A DNA stretch of 64,000 nt from Gigaspora rosea (GCA_003550325.1 QKWP01000428.1:26801-90800); one strand, 5' to 3'; shown: positions 20,939 through 32,764, counted from the stretch's first letter. Numbers and translations: made by a program. Notes: generated from the sequence alone by a model not told the origin.

Positions 20939-22026
20939 TATAGTCCAGTTCTTATTTTAATTCTTTCAATATTTGATTTGGAACTCTGGTTTCTAGTTGC
21001 TACTAGATAAAATTTTGTTATATATAAATATAATAATTGTAAAGTTTTTATAGATCAGTATTTATAAAAAAGTTGGTACAAAGGATTATTAAAAAAAGTT
21101 GCTTACTATTTATATATTAAATCAAGTAATATAAATTTTTTTTTATATCTTACTATATATTAAAAAAATTTTTTTATAAAAACTTTGATCTAATTTTTTA
21201 TTATATAGTAATTATTAATATTAGTATATATAAAATTATTTTTTTATTAAGATAACCTATTTTGGGTCACAAACTTGTTCAGAACAAAATTTTATGTAAC
21301 TTATAATTCTTTTTTTAAAATTAATAAATTTTTTTAACAAAAATATTTTTTTAAATTATATAAAAATTAAAAATTTTTAATTTGAATTATAAAGCATTTT
21401 TATTCTTCTTTCTTAATATGTTTATTTATAAAATTTAATTTTAAGTCAATATATATATATATAGAAAGAAATATCGAAGCTTCAAAGTTTATAATCATTT
21501 TATATATTTTTTTTTATAAATTTATATGCTGTATATAAAAAAAACTCATGTAATATATTATTTAACTAATATAAAAAGGTATATATTCATATTCTAATAA
21601 AAACAGCAACTAAAAAAAAGCATCTTTAAATAATAATAATACACAAACTTTAATTATTTACAAACTAAATTGTTTATTAAATAAAAAAAATATTCCCAAA
21701 TACCACACCCTAATAAAAAAAAAAAAAAGACTCCTAGAAATATAGTATAAAGTTGCTTAACATCTCTACCATTTATGCAAAATAATCTTTTTTGCTTTCA
21801 TAATTCCGAAAAAAATGTCATAGATTGCTAAGTTTATGGTAATATGTGTGTTGCTAAGTGTCTAAAGGAAAAGTTATGTTACAAAAAAAAAAAAAGCGAC
21901 AAGTCTATTGATATGTTGGAAGAAAAATCTTACATTCTATGATATTGTAATGATATTAATGATGCAAGGAATTATGGAATATAAATGCCTAAATAAAATA
22001 AATGACATGATTTAGCAATCAATTTG
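20939..22026. other. 3' flank of the helicase gene, AT-rich
   Basis: No gene. ATTAAGATAACCTATTTTGGGT at 21247 and GTTCAGAACAAAATTTTA at 21277 resemble the arms of the palindrome at 50615-50983. The last 300 bp are probably the helicase 3' untranslated region. Confidence 0.4.
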
Positions 22027-25000
22027 CTAATAATTTATTAGGCGTGATCTGTTGAAATTTCCATTTTGCTGTTTTTTAATTAAATCTCGATCTGCATTCT
22101 CCAAGACTTCAACAATTCCTCGAACAAGCATTATTTTAACCTGCTCATTAGTGTCATCAGATTTACCCGCCACTATATGTTTATGCTGAGGCATATTATT
22201 TGCACTCATTTGGGTTACCTCCAATTTTTCGTATATTCGCGTTAAACACCGATCTAAAAGTATTTTTAATTTATTCACCAATGCAAAAGAACTATTTTCA
22301 CCATTAAATTGTAACCAATCATCAACAATTAAGTTAAAATTATTTAATTGATTGCTTGTTCGAATTTCGCCACCAAAGAGTATTGTTGATAATGGATCAA
22401 TTCGTGTTGTACTTCTAAGAAATACTTGGTGCCCACTAGCCTTAACCTTGGACGAATATGCATAAAGTGTGCCTATAGGTGCAATTAAATTTTCATCAAA
22501 CTCACTGTTTTGTTTCAAAATATGACTATTCTTTATGGTTGCTGCTAATTTTGCTGCTCGCTCTTTATAATTCACAGAAGCTGGATGAATAAATGTTGCG
22601 TTTTCGTGTCTAGTTCGAAATGTTTTCTTTGAAGTCTTTAATGCAATGTTCGGATACACTCCAGCACAAATCAAAGCCCGGAGGAGTGGAATACAGTTAG
22701 AGTTCAAATTATATTCTGGTGGCCCTAACGCCAAGTCACGATGATTATGATCCCGTTTAGGTACAACTCCAGCACGTTCCAAGAGACTTAGTAATTGGAT
22801 TTTGATTTGTTCAATAGTTTGCAAGCATGGTTTGCTTAATAGGTTTTCGGCGCAAAATTTGTTAGCAGCATGCAAAGCACCTGACGATTGAAATTCGTAC
22901 CAAGCATTGTAAACATTTAGAACAGCAAAGTGATCACATGCTAATCCTTTTGACCAATAAAATCTGATCTCATCAGCACGGTCTTTAGCATAAGGTGGGG
23001 ACAAAAATGGATTCTTTGAAGCCATAGATGCACCAATTGTTAAAATTGGATCTAGACACTGAAATATGGCTCCCAGGAGCACCATCTTACCTAAGCCTGG
23101 CTCCAAAGGAAGCGTAGCCAGCACTTTTCCCAAAGAGGTTAATTCCTCATTATGATCTAATGCTTGTAAGGACTTTAAATTATCTAAAGCAGCAAAAACA
23201 CGAGCTTGATCTGGAGGTTGGATAGCTTGTGAAAGAACATTACTAATTGTTGCTGGAAGACCAAGTGCTTTAATATGCAGACAAATCTCTTGCAAATCAG
23301 ATCTCAACATTTCGGGAGTAGAATAACCTTCAAGACTTTGATATCGAGCACGTGTCATCATCATATAATATTCGCCTTCACGAACGCGACCAGCTCTGCC
23401 TGAACGTTGACGAGAGTTAGACTGACTTATCCAGGTGGTAATCAAATTTGTCATTCTCTTTGACTGGTCATATCGTTTTTCTTTGACCTTGCCTGAATCG
23501 ACCACATAAATAATATCTTGGATAGTTATAGAAGTTTCCGCAATATTAGTTGCCAAAATAATTTTTCTCATGTTCGAATTTGGAAGTGATTCAAATACTC
23601 CTTGTTGAGACAATGAAGGAAGAGAAGAATGAAGAAAATGAATTCGAAATCTTGAATGATTGGAAAAATTAATACCAAGTGGGTATGGTGGAGAAGTGAG
23701 AAGTCGGTTTAGGGCCATTATTTCTTCCAATCCAGGTAGGAACACTAGGATGGCACCTTCTTTAGAAGTATTGACAATATGCGCAATCGTCAATGCCATC
23801 AAGTTATAAGGAATTTCAGCGTTAGCTTTCTCAACATCATTATGTTTAGATCCCATCCAATCGATAATTCCATTTGATGATCCGACGGACACGTTATCAT
23901 CATCAATTTCACTACAAATATTATCTATTTCATTATCAATATCCATTGTGTGGCATTTCGTTTGACTGTTCATCTTTTGTGGTAACAATTCGGAATATTT
24001 ACGCATTTGAGCAAATTGCATTTCACGATCAACATATTTTAAAGAGTCCGAATAATCTAATTGTGGTGCTTCTGATGGTCCATAATGCGTACGTAATTTT
24101 GAAATGAGATCCTCCAAAAAGAATTGTTGTACCGGGAATATTTTACCAGGGACTTCGACAACAGGACATCTTCCAGTCGAAAAGAATTCACCAAAATATT
24201 CAGAAAAAATGCCTGTATCGATAGTCGCGCTCATAAGTATCAGTTTAATCGGTGGTCGATTATTTAGGCGTCTTTCACGAAGAATTTGTTTCAAAATCAC
24301 CAATAAAAAGTCTGCATTCATATCTCTTTCGTGCACCTCATCTACGACAATATGAGTGATACTTTCCAGTGCATCTATTCCATTTTTTTCATCATGCATT
24401 CGTCGAAGAAGTACTCCTGTAGTGCAATATAAAATACTTCCGGTTGATGCTGGTTCTTTTGCATCAAATCGGACACGATATCCTACAGTTTGACCAAGTT
24501 TTTCTGAACGTTCATAAGCAACCCGTTGGGCCACTGATATAGCGGCAATCCTTCGTGGTTGAGTTACAATAACATTACATCGTGAACCTCGTTGTTGCAT
24601 AATAGCATCTTCAAAAATCATTTGGGGTAACTGAGTTGTTTTACCACAGCCTGTTGATCCGACAATAACAATAACAGGATTGTTTTTAATCGCTTCAAGT
24701 ATCATGTTGGAATAATGAGTAATCGGAAGTTGGTTGCGACTAAAGCGGATTTTTTCTGTTTGCTTAGAACATAAATAATGTTGATGGTCTCGATAAAGTT
24801 CTTTTGATCTAATGTTAAGATTACGTGCTGTGAATTGATCCCCATTTTTATTTTCTCTCTGATTTATTTGATCCTCAAATGTTTGGTCAGATTTTGACTT
24901 TTTATCTTCAGAATCAACTGATTTGTTGTCATCAAAGCGAGATATGTCGGCATCACATAGATCGTTGACCAGTCGATTAAGAGTACGAGAAACTGATTCA

Positions 25001-26820
25001 CTTATTGAAACATTTATTAGCGGTGGTGGTTTGTTCAAATTTTTACCTTTAGTAGTCTTGTCGGTTTCAAACCTCTCCCAAAGATGTGGTGAATCTTTGC
25101 GTAATGCTATTGCAGCATCCAAATAAGCAGCAGCTTGAGCTTCGCGTTTACTAGATCCTTTGCCTGAGCCAATAATTGAATCTTGAACTATCAAAGATGT
25201 TTTCCATAACGTCCTGTGACTTGGTCCAATACCATCGTAAACAAATTCTGGATTTTTGAATTTAAAGAATCTACAATAAAATCGAATAAAATGTCTTGCA
25301 ACATCTTCCGACATCGTGTTACTTTCGGTTTTTGTAAGAAGTTCATCACCATGAAGTGTTTTATATTCTTCAGCATGCTTTTTAAAAGCTTCTGCAGCCT
25401 TGATTTCTGCTTCCTTTTTGGTCCGACCACGTCCACGACCTATTAAACCTTGAGAGGAGAATTCAACAACAGCTTCCCATTGTTTCTCATGATCAGGACC
25501 TACACCAAACACCTCGAAATGTGGAACGTGATCAAATGCTGCACAATATTCGATCACATGTTTCCTATAATCAATTTCTGAACTTTGTTGAGTTGACTGT
25601 CGAATAAGATTTTGACGTTGACCGGATGGAGAAGTTAAATGAATCATTAAACCCTGAGCCTCAATCATATAGCATGAATCTAAAAATGCAATCTTTTCAG
25701 CATCTTTTTTGGTCTTTGCGTCACCACGACCAATTATTTTGGTACCTGCAATCTCCAATGTGATGGTTGCTCTATGCAATTTATTGTCATCAGGACCAAA
25801 TGACTCCCATCCAATAGGATTTTGAATGATACCGCAAAGAAAATTTTTTGGATATTTTAACCAAGTTTCATTTTCTTTCTTTGAATTAACATCTACCGTA
25901 TTATATCTTGAATTGATATAATCCATATTATAGAACACTTTTGGCAAAGGTCTTGTAGATTTTTCAATTTTGGCATTAAGATTTTGTTTTGATCCCCGAA
26001 TATGGGGTGTGTTTTGTTGATTAGGCACGGACTTTCGATTCTTATTTTTAGAAAATTGATCTGACAATGGTGGAGATGCATAAGCAGATTGTGCATAAAT
26101 AACATTGATATTCTCTCCATTTTGTGATTTTTGTAACATTTTGTTAGTAGAATTCACAGGAATATTTGAATTGCTGCTTGCACGTTGTCTATTTTTAGAA
26201 AATTGGTCAGACATTGATGAAGGCGTATAAGCAGATTGTGAATAAACAACATTCTCTCCATTTGATGATTTTTGTAACATTTGGTTGCTTGCACGTTGTC
26301 TATTTTTTGAAACAGGATCTGCTGGTGGCATAGGAGATAATGGTCGCTTCTTCGTAGTTGACTGATTATTAGAGATATTAGTCATTGGTTGAATTGGCCG
26401 ATTTATTCCAAGAAAAGGCATTGACATAGTTTGGACAAATCGTTTATCTTCCCGATTGTCCGAGCTAGTTCTGGATGATTGCGAATTAACAGAATGAACA
26501 TTTTTATCCTGCGATCCACTGGGACGACTGTGTTGATTATCAGTGTCTCTGTATTGATTTATAAACGATCTATGTTGACCGTTTGAAAAAGGAATCGAAG
26601 AACGATGTGACGATTTAATAGGTTCTCCCAAACCATGTTCGGACTGCGCGATAAAGGTGGAAGAACCATTATCTTCTAAATTATTCAAGATATTATGGCC
26701 CATTGTATTCGAAGAACATTGATGGTTAGACAAAGGACGACTTTTATAATGGGTATTTGTTGAATTTTCACTTTCCATAATTTTTTTAAAAAGTTGCTTT
26801 TTTGTTAAGCCTTTATTCAT
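22027..26820 (-). CDS. DEAH/DEVH-box RNA helicase with three dsRNA-binding domains (DHX9-like)
   Basis: A 1597-residue protein from one uninterrupted frame. After a disordered Ser/Asn/Gln-rich N-terminus (1-300), which holds a duplicated SKNRQRAS..MLQKS..QSAY segment (171-262), come three double-stranded-RNA-binding domains at about 318-388, 417-485 and 506-575. Each ends in the typical basic G-x-G..TKK/SKRE-A helix. The helicase core follows: Walker A GSTGCGKTT (721-729), QPRR (754-757), DEVHERD (827-833), SAT (864-866), VFLPG (1026-1030), TNIAETS (1091-1097) and QRSGRAGR (1138-1145). The HA2 and OB-fold regions follow (about 1190-1500). An insertion rich in Asp/Ser/Asn (about 945-1000) splits the two RecA-like lobes. 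The architecture matches DHX9/maleless-type ATP-dependent RNA helicases that unwind dsRNA and RNA-DNA hybrids, but animal DHX9 has two dsRBDs, not three. The gene appears intact; antisense frames inside are shadows. The exact orthologue is not assigned. Confidence 0.95.
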   Translation of the reverse strand: MNKGLTKKQLFKKIMESENSTNTHYKSRPLSNHQCSSNTMGHNILNNLEDNGSSTFIAQSEHGLGEPIKSSHRSSIPFSNGQHRSFINQYRDTDNQHSRPSGSQDKNVHSVNSQSSRTSSDNREDKRFVQTMSMPFLGINRPIQPMTNISNNQSTTKKRPLSPMPPADPVSKNRQRASNQMLQKSSNGENVVYSQSAYTPSSMSDQFSKNRQRASSNSNIPVNSTNKMLQKSQNGENINVIYAQSAYASPPLSDQFSKNKNRKSVPNQQNTPHIRGSKQNLNAKIEKSTRPLPKVFYNMDYINSRYNTVDVNSKKENETWLKYPKNFLCGIIQNPIGWESFGPDDNKLHRATITLEIAGTKIIGRGDAKTKKDAEKIAFLDSCYMIEAQGLMIHLTSPSGQRQNLIRQSTQQSSEIDYRKHVIEYCAAFDHVPHFEVFGVGPDHEKQWEAVVEFSSQGLIGRGRGRTKKEAEIKAAEAFKKHAEEYKTLHGDELLTKTESNTMSEDVARHFIRFYCRFFKFKNPEFVYDGIGPSHRTLWKTSLIVQDSIIGSGKGSSKREAQAAAYLDAAIALRKDSPHLWERFETDKTTKGKNLNKPPPLINVSISESVSRTLNRLVNDLCDADISRFDDNKSVDSEDKKSKSDQTFEDQINQRENKNGDQFTARNLNIRSKELYRDHQHYLCSKQTEKIRFSRNQLPITHYSNMILEAIKNNPVIVIVGSTGCGKTTQLPQMIFEDAIMQQRGSRCNVIVTQPRRIAAISVAQRVAYERSEKLGQTVGYRVRFDAKEPASTGSILYCTTGVLLRRMHDEKNGIDALESITHIVVDEVHERDMNADFLLVILKQILRERRLNNRPPIKLILMSATIDTGIFSEYFGEFFSTGRCPVVEVPGKIFPVQQFFLEDLISKLRTHYGPSEAPQLDYSDSLKYVDREMQFAQMRKYSELLPQKMNSQTKCHTMDIDNEIDNICSEIDDDNVSVGSSNGIIDWMGSKHNDVEKANAEIPYNLMALTIAHIVNTSKEGAILVFLPGLEEIMALNRLLTSPPYPLGINFSNHSRFRIHFLHSSLPSLSQQGVFESLPNSNMRKIILATNIAETSITIQDIIYVVDSGKVKEKRYDQSKRMTNLITTWISQSNSRQRSGRAGRVREGEYYMMMTRARYQSLEGYSTPEMLRSDLQEICLHIKALGLPATISNVLSQAIQPPDQARVFAALDNLKSLQALDHNEELTSLGKVLATLPLEPGLGKMVLLGAIFQCLDPILTIGASMASKNPFLSPPYAKDRADEIRFYWSKGLACDHFAVLNVYNAWYEFQSSGALHAANKFCAENLLSKPCLQTIEQIKIQLLSLLERAGVVPKRDHNHRDLALGPPEYNLNSNCIPLLRALICAGVYPNIALKTSKKTFRTRHENATFIHPASVNYKERAAKLAATIKNSHILKQNSEFDENLIAPIGTLYAYSSKVKASGHQVFLRSTTRIDPLSTILFGGEIRTSNQLNNFNLIVDDWLQFNGENSSFALVNKLKILLDRCLTRIYEKLEVTQMSANNMPQHKHIVAGKSDDTNEQVKIMLVRGIVEVLENADRDLIKKQQNGNFNRSRLINY

Positions 26821-28007
26821 GTCAGCTCCAGATAATTAAGAACTCATTTCGAAATGATAAAATGAGAGTAAAAGTAGGCAAAAAATAAAGAAAAGAAAAA
26901 AGATATATATTTTCGATATTCCCTGTTTCGCTTATTAAGCGAAAAAAATAGATGAAAAGACCGGTTTGTGTTTTGTTTGATCATAACAAATATTATATAT
27001 TTAATAAATGTTCATTTGTTCAATTTTATTGCATATGTCCATATGTACATGAATTCGGGGATCGACCGTTATGACTCACTTGGCTCACTCACATGAATAT
27101 TAAGATTATTAATTACAGTATTCTGACTGAGTGACCCCGGCCCAGCTACCAATCAGATAGAAGATAGTAGTGTAACAACCACTACTAGTTATGTTATTGT
27201 CCGGAGCCATATTCAACTAATTTGACTAAATTTTTACAGAGCTGCCAAGGGAAACCCGTAAAAATTTTTCAGATCACGACTTTTAACACAATGACAGTAT
27301 ATGAGGTATTTAATGAGCCAAATCATTTGATGTATTAATATATATAAATCTATTTTAAACCAAATTTTGATAACGATAAAAGAGATGGAGTTTAATAAGG
27401 TGGTAGATGGGTTTAATGTATAATTATATTGGTTTTTTGGGGGAGAATTTAGTTAATTACAACAACCAAATGGCAATTCAGGGTTCTTAATTTGGCCAAT
27501 TCCAAAAATGCGCTCGAATGCAGACTGCGTTTTGATAACGCGGGATCAATTTAATTGCATATTACCGGCCAGAATCGATGTGAATCTCAGACTTACGGCA
27601 TATGGAGTAACAAATAGTATAGATCAAATTGTTAATACTAATGGTATTAGACGTGATGGTTTAAACTTCATATGGCGATTTACGATACGGTTAAAAATTT
27701 TACCGTATCGCGCGAAATAACACCCAGGGACGTTATTCCGGGTCACATAGATTGAAAAGAGCCAATGATTAGAGTTATTCGGCCAGGTTTTTGATTTTGG
27801 TGCTATCGGTATTAATTGCAATGCATAACCATTACTATCATTATGATATTTTATCTTTCATCATATAATTGAAAGTTTGAAAAGCTTGCCATTTCGAGGA
27901 TTAACTATTTTCGTAAGCTTTCTGTAGATTGAATTCTCGAGCAACTTTATGTTAAAAAGAAATGTAAGTCTTACTTAACTTATTAAATCAAGAGTATGTG
28001 GGTTGCC
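26821..28007. other. Intergenic region upstream of the helicase gene
   Basis: Probably contains the helicase promoter on the minus strand. It is less AT-rich around 27040-27260 and 27480-27830. A 70-codon plus-strand frame at 27508-27720 has no recognisable family and faces a similar minus-strand frame, so I do not call it. No repeats noted. Confidence 0.4.
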
Positions 28008-28163
28008 AATCAGGCAGATTAACATTTTTTTAAAAAAAATTTTTTAGTTTTCATAGGCTCATATCTCAATGAATTTTAAAGTTATCTTGAAGATTCATTG
28101 AGACATATATGGGCTATGAAAAGGAAATTATTAATTTTTTTAAAAATGTTAATCTGCCTGATT
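28008..28163. mobile_element. Hairpin MITE, AATCAGGCAGATTAACAT ends
   Basis: AATCAGGCAGATTAACATTT at the left pairs with the complement at the right end. The arms continue through the T-rich stretch and through CATAGG..ATATCTCAATGA against TCATTGAGACATATATGG, so most of the 156 bp is one hairpin. Confidence 0.85.
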
Positions 28164-29541
28164 CTATTGACGGCAGTGAAAAAAATTATTCCTTAATAAA
28201 TACAGTGTGATGCTTGTTCAAGATTGTAAATATTTGTAAAAATATAAAAAATAAATTTTTTTAAGTAAATTTTTTTTTACATTCAACAAAAGTCGTAAAA
28301 AAAAAATTTGATATCATAGTAGTCGAAATATTAATTAGCCCACAATAGTTTAAGCTATTATTTTTTAATTATAAAAATTTTTAAATCGATATAACTTTTT
28401 TAAAACAAAAAACATCGATATATTTAATAGCTTTTTGTTTAAACTATAATATTTAAATCTATAAAGGGGTGATGAAAAATTTTAAAATCTATTAAGAAAT
28501 GTTGTTTTTCAGGTTGGGGTATTATGTATATGGTGCATCCTCCTTCCGTCCGAATGAGGAAATGCATAAAGAAAATTTAAACACGACACTTAGTTCAGTA
28601 TTAGAGCCAGCGATATATCATTCGATTCGTCTCAAAAATTTTGGTATATAAATACAGTATATACAGTAAAGTATACGTAGTACTTAATTCTTAATTTAAC
28701 TAATTAGGATTAATTTGATATAGTTTATGTTGTACCCGGATTTCGAATCGGGCTGAATATCTCTGGGGTATGATATACGTATTATACGTAATAAAAACAA
28801 ATTATTGTACGTATAACATTACTATTAACCCAATTTTTTTACGTATAAAAAAAATAAAATCTCTCGATTAAGGTTAGGGTTAATGCATAGTATAAGGTTT
28901 TTTTTTTTTTTGTTAGAATGTGAAAGATGATTTCTTTAACAATTTTTTTGATTTCGCGTTACACTTGAAATTTAATTGGCTTTATAAGATGCGACTACAG
29001 TAGCCACCATAGCTAAAAAATTTAAAAATTTTATTCTAAATTAAATTACTCTAATTTAAAATCTAACTGTTAAATTTTAAATGCGATAAGTAATTGCACC
29101 TAAATATATAAAATAATTTTTTTTATATAAATTAAAATTTTTAAATCCAATACTAATTAAAAAAAACATTCAAAAATTTTACTTGCTTTAATACCATATC
29201 CCGACAGCTAAAGAAGGCAAAGCTTTTATCTTAATATCAACAAACGTAGTTAATGCTTTTTATCAGATAAGAAATTATGTGCGCGTGACAATTTGTCACG
29301 CCGATCACTTCTGGCAAGAAAAGTTTTATGCGAGTAATGTACATACAATAAATAAATTCACGAAATACACATGCAAAAGTAAAGCGATTAAACATGATCG
29401 TGTACGCGAGATCAACCACCAGGGCCAGCTTTATCAATATTATAATTGTCAAATAAAACATCTAGCTAAATCTATTGATATTACGCGAAATCGCAATAAT
29501 GGATATTCTAGTAGATTTTTTTAAAAAATGCTTTTACTTTA
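28164..29541. other. Intergenic region between the two host genes
   Basis: No supportable gene. Positions 28860-29010 are a further shared-core fragment (TTAGGGTTAATG, then aatttaattggct). A G+C-richer patch at 29270-29480 has overlapping frames on both strands but no family I recognise. Confidence 0.4.
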
Positions 29542-31206
29542 TTAATAATTGATTTTCGCCTTTTCGGGCAAACTATCCAAGAAATCAAACAATATTTCTT
29601 GTGGTAATGTTCTGAATCCTCGAGTCTTTGAAACTGGACCAAAGTTATTATTAATAAATCTCATTGCCCGTTTTTTTAAAGCATGAGCACCGGCAACGGA
29701 GGCACAGTGATAAATTCTAGCTACGTTCTCTATATCAAATTTCATTTGCAGCCGAGCACAGCAAAGTGACGTAAGCCGCGAAATGAGATACATATTTCCC
29801 AACACCATAAGATCGGCGATGGTATCTATAGGAAGACTCTCGTCAAGTGTGTCTGTATATAGGAAGTAAATAAAAGCTTGAACTGTAGAAAATGGCTCCG
29901 GAATAATCAGGGATTTAGCATGGGATTCTGTCATTCCAGAATTGCACATATTGGCAAAATGAGGCCACCTGGCTAGAAGTATAATTTTGTGAACATGGAT
30001 TGATGGAGAATTTGCATCATCTGATCTCACAATGAAATCTGATGTATTTTTATCGTTCATCAATTGTTGAAAGTCCCACCCAATGGTTGGCGGTGGGATG
30101 TTGGAAATTCCGTATTCTTGAAGATCAATGGAAAGAACATTAGAGAAATATTCGTCAGATTCTTTTTCGTCGACTCCAAAAAGGAAAAATCTCGAGCTAT
30201 TTTCCGCCATGGCAAAACAGTGCCAATTTCCCTGAACCAATCGATCACCATCTTCAAATTTATGCCAGTGAAATATATCCAAGTCTAACGCCCAGACTCC
30301 AATAGATACATCTTGTGCTCCACGTTTAATGCATTGAGTAACTACCACGACCAATTGATTCCCATACAGTTGGGCAAAATGTTCTCCTGCATTCATTTCA
30401 GGGCCAGAATCACTCGTGATTTCGATCTTTGACACATGCTTCGTATTAATGTCCATAATAATTAGTGACTTTTCTCTATCCATTTCCTCATTATATCCTC
30501 CATAAAGATAGAGACGATTTCGAAAAATAAAAGAAACATGTGAATGTCTTGGAACTAATGAGATTGGAGGTTCCCATGTCCAAGTTTGTAAATTTAAGCA
30601 ATTAACTTCAGAGGATACTGCACCAACAGTTTCTTCATGGTCAGAATAACCTCCCACTATATATAATTTATCATTATGGATAGTAGCAGAATGCTTGGAA
30701 CGTCCTTTAGGATAATGTCCAGATGTCTCTGGACGTTCCCATGTCATAGATTTTAGATCAAGAATGACTATATCATCACAATATCGATCTTCATCGTCTG
30801 TGCCACCAAAGATAATCAATTTATCCAGATTCCATAATGAAGCTGAGTGGTTAATCCTTTTCGACGGACGAACACCCTTCAAATAAATCACGTCTTCCCA
30901 TTTCATTTCAGTCACATTTAATCTATACAAGTCATTATAAACTTCATCAGTATACATGTGGAATCCGCCAAACACATAGATATAATTTGGCAGTTGACCA
31001 GGATCATTGCCGTTAGGGACAACTGTTACTGATGCATTAACTAGGCAACTTAAAGAAACTCCTGTGGCTTTTGTCGGATATGGGCTTGATGGTGAGAAAA
31101 ATGGCAAACTCCTATCACCATGGATAAGGTTAGGCGTTGTGGCAAGTGTTGAAGAAGAAGAAGGTGAAGAAGTATCTTGAGGCGAGACAGAAGTTTCTGA
31201 AAACAT
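29542..31206 (-). CDS. Kelch-repeat and BTB-domain protein (LZTR1/Ral2-like)
   Basis: A 554-residue intact, intronless frame. A Ser/Pro/Thr-rich leader (1-50) is followed by Kelch-type blades with glycine pairs at YVFGG (77-81), IIFGG (131-135), YIVGG (182-186), YLYGG (233-237) and FLFG (341-344). These form a beta-propeller for protein binding. A BTB/POZ domain at about 388-490 (SDFIVRS, then HVHKIILLARWPHFANM) is followed by a short helical BACK-like tail to the end. The order Kelch then BTB matches LZTR1 and fission-yeast Ral2 rather than animal KLHL proteins, which have BTB first. Those relatives act with Cullin-3 or in Ras regulation (family knowledge); the role here is inferred. An A-tract lies about 105 bp upstream. 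Confidence 0.93.
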   Translation of the reverse strand: MFSETSVSPQDTSSPSSSSTLATTPNLIHGDRSLPFFSPSSPYPTKATGVSLSCLVNASVTVVPNGNDPGQLPNYIYVFGGFHMYTDEVYNDLYRLNVTEMKWEDVIYLKGVRPSKRINHSASLWNLDKLIIFGGTDDEDRYCDDIVILDLKSMTWERPETSGHYPKGRSKHSATIHNDKLYIVGGYSDHEETVGAVSSEVNCLNLQTWTWEPPISLVPRHSHVSFIFRNRLYLYGGYNEEMDREKSLIIMDINTKHVSKIEITSDSGPEMNAGEHFAQLYGNQLVVVVTQCIKRGAQDVSIGVWALDLDIFHWHKFEDGDRLVQGNWHCFAMAENSSRFFLFGVDEKESDEYFSNVLSIDLQEYGISNIPPPTIGWDFQQLMNDKNTSDFIVRSDDANSPSIHVHKIILLARWPHFANMCNSGMTESHAKSLIIPEPFSTVQAFIYFLYTDTLDESLPIDTIADLMVLGNMYLISRLTSLCCARLQMKFDIENVARIYHCASVAGAHALKKRAMRFINNNFGPVSKTRGFRTLPQEILFDFLDSLPEKAKINY

Positions 31207-31310
31207 TTATGTCCGAATTGCACTATTTGGAAAAAGAAGACTGAACTAAGCTGTAAACGATATAAAGAATGTAATCTCTGTTGCTTTCACACAGCGTTAT
31301 TGAGGGGAAG

Positions 31311-31342
<32 letters not shown>
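31311..31342. repeat. Poly-A tract, 32 A
   Basis: An uninterrupted run of 32 As about 105 bp upstream of the Kelch-BTB start. Its length is likely to vary and to be error-prone in sequencing. Confidence 0.9.
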
Positions 31343-31344
<2 letters not shown>

Positions 31345-31919
31345 AAAAAAAAAGTTGTTAACGTTTTTCTGTACTCAAATTTTTGCGAGTCTAATTTTTT
31401 TTTGAATCTATATTTGTTACGAGAAGATTTTTGATTTGTCACAAAGTACGATGATCATCATAACACTAACTGACGATCAAACTGGTTTTACAATCATCCA
31501 ATCAAATCAAACAAATTTATAATGCAAAAACTTTGTTTTGCTACTGGGATTTTAAATTGAATACATTAAGGGACGTTAAGTTTAGAATAGCACCATGTAC
31601 GTACTTTTTACACACAGAGCTTGATCGCTTCATATTATTAATTAGAGTGCGATTTGGGACTTTCGTATTTTTCGGTCTGATAATGAGGTAATTGACCAAT
31701 CATAAAAATTATTATCCACGTGATATAACTTCTGTGAAAACAGATAATAAAAAAATTCATGGTTTAAAAAATACAATCCAGCTCAGCCTGATCGTATGAA
31801 TTTTTTTTCTTTCGAGCTTCGAAGCAAACTAACTCGCGTTGTAAATGAATAAAACTATTCACCCAGGTTAAAATATAGCTTATAAACACAAGAGCTTTAT
31901 TAAAAAAGTTTCTTATAAC
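31343..31919. other. Spacer upstream of the Kelch-BTB gene
   Basis: No reading frame or repeat of note. CACGTGATAT at 31720 is the only striking short palindrome. Confidence 0.35.
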
Positions 31920-32700
31920 AAGTTACACTAGGGTGTTCAATCGATTAATTAATCAAAACATAGTTAGGGTACATAATGTAAACACTAATTTCGGATTTTC
32001 TAATGGGATTCGAAGATTATTTTTGATTATACTGTACTTCCTCTACGTATGAAAATATGGAAAATAGAGGATTAGCACGCATTTTCTTAGCAACATACTA
32101 ACGTTCATGAGCTACTTTATTTTATTACCATTTTCTTTCTTATAATAAATAGATTTCTTAATAATATTTTTTGTAATTTTTTTGACAATTTACAAGAAAT
32201 TTTTTTTACAATATATTTATAAAATTAATAAAAAGGCTCTATTACATGAAAGAGAATGATGAGAACTTACAGGTAAAAAAAATTCGCTTAAGATTAATTA
32301 GGTCATTGTTTGATTCAAAGTACTTTTTCTCAACAATGGCCTAATTAATCTTAAGTAACTTTTTTTTATCTGAAAGTTCTCATTATTCGCTTTCATGTAA
32401 TAGAGCCCTTTTTATTAATTTCATAATTGGATTGTAAAAAAATTTCTTGCAAATTGTCAAAAAATATTATTAAGAAATCTCTTATAAGAAAAAAAATGTG
32501 AGAACTTTCGAATAAAATAATAGTAGCTCATGAATGACTAGTACATTGCTAAGAAAATATGAGCTAATCCTCTATATTTCATATTTTCATATATAGAGGA
32601 GTATAATCAAAAATAATCTTCGAATCCCATTAGAAAATCCGAAATTAGTAATTTACATTATGTACTCTGACTATGTTTTGATTAATTAGTAAAGTTACAC
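31920..32700. mobile_element. Foldback element with about 360-bp arms and 9-bp duplication
   Basis: AAGTTACAC flanks both sides (31920-31928 and 32692-32700). Inside, the left arm (about 31946-32305) and right arm (about 32330-32689) are inverted copies that can be followed through TTTCGGATTTTCTAATGGGA, CTCATGAGCTACT-like and CTATTACATGAAAG blocks. A short loop separates them. The left tip TAGGGTGTTCAATCG resembles hAT termini. The right tip is about 13 bp shorter, as if eroded. No coding capacity. Confidence 0.85.
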
Positions 32701-32764
32701 GCCCTTTATTACCATTTTTTTATACTTTACCTATAATTAACAAAACTATAATATCGTATATATA

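Noticed and set aside
23874..25446. Plus-strand frames opposite the helicase gene
   Set aside because: They are antisense shadows of a long, clearly conserved coding region.
27508..27720. A 70-codon gene
   Set aside because: It has no family and a facing frame of similar length, and I see no promoter or splice evidence.
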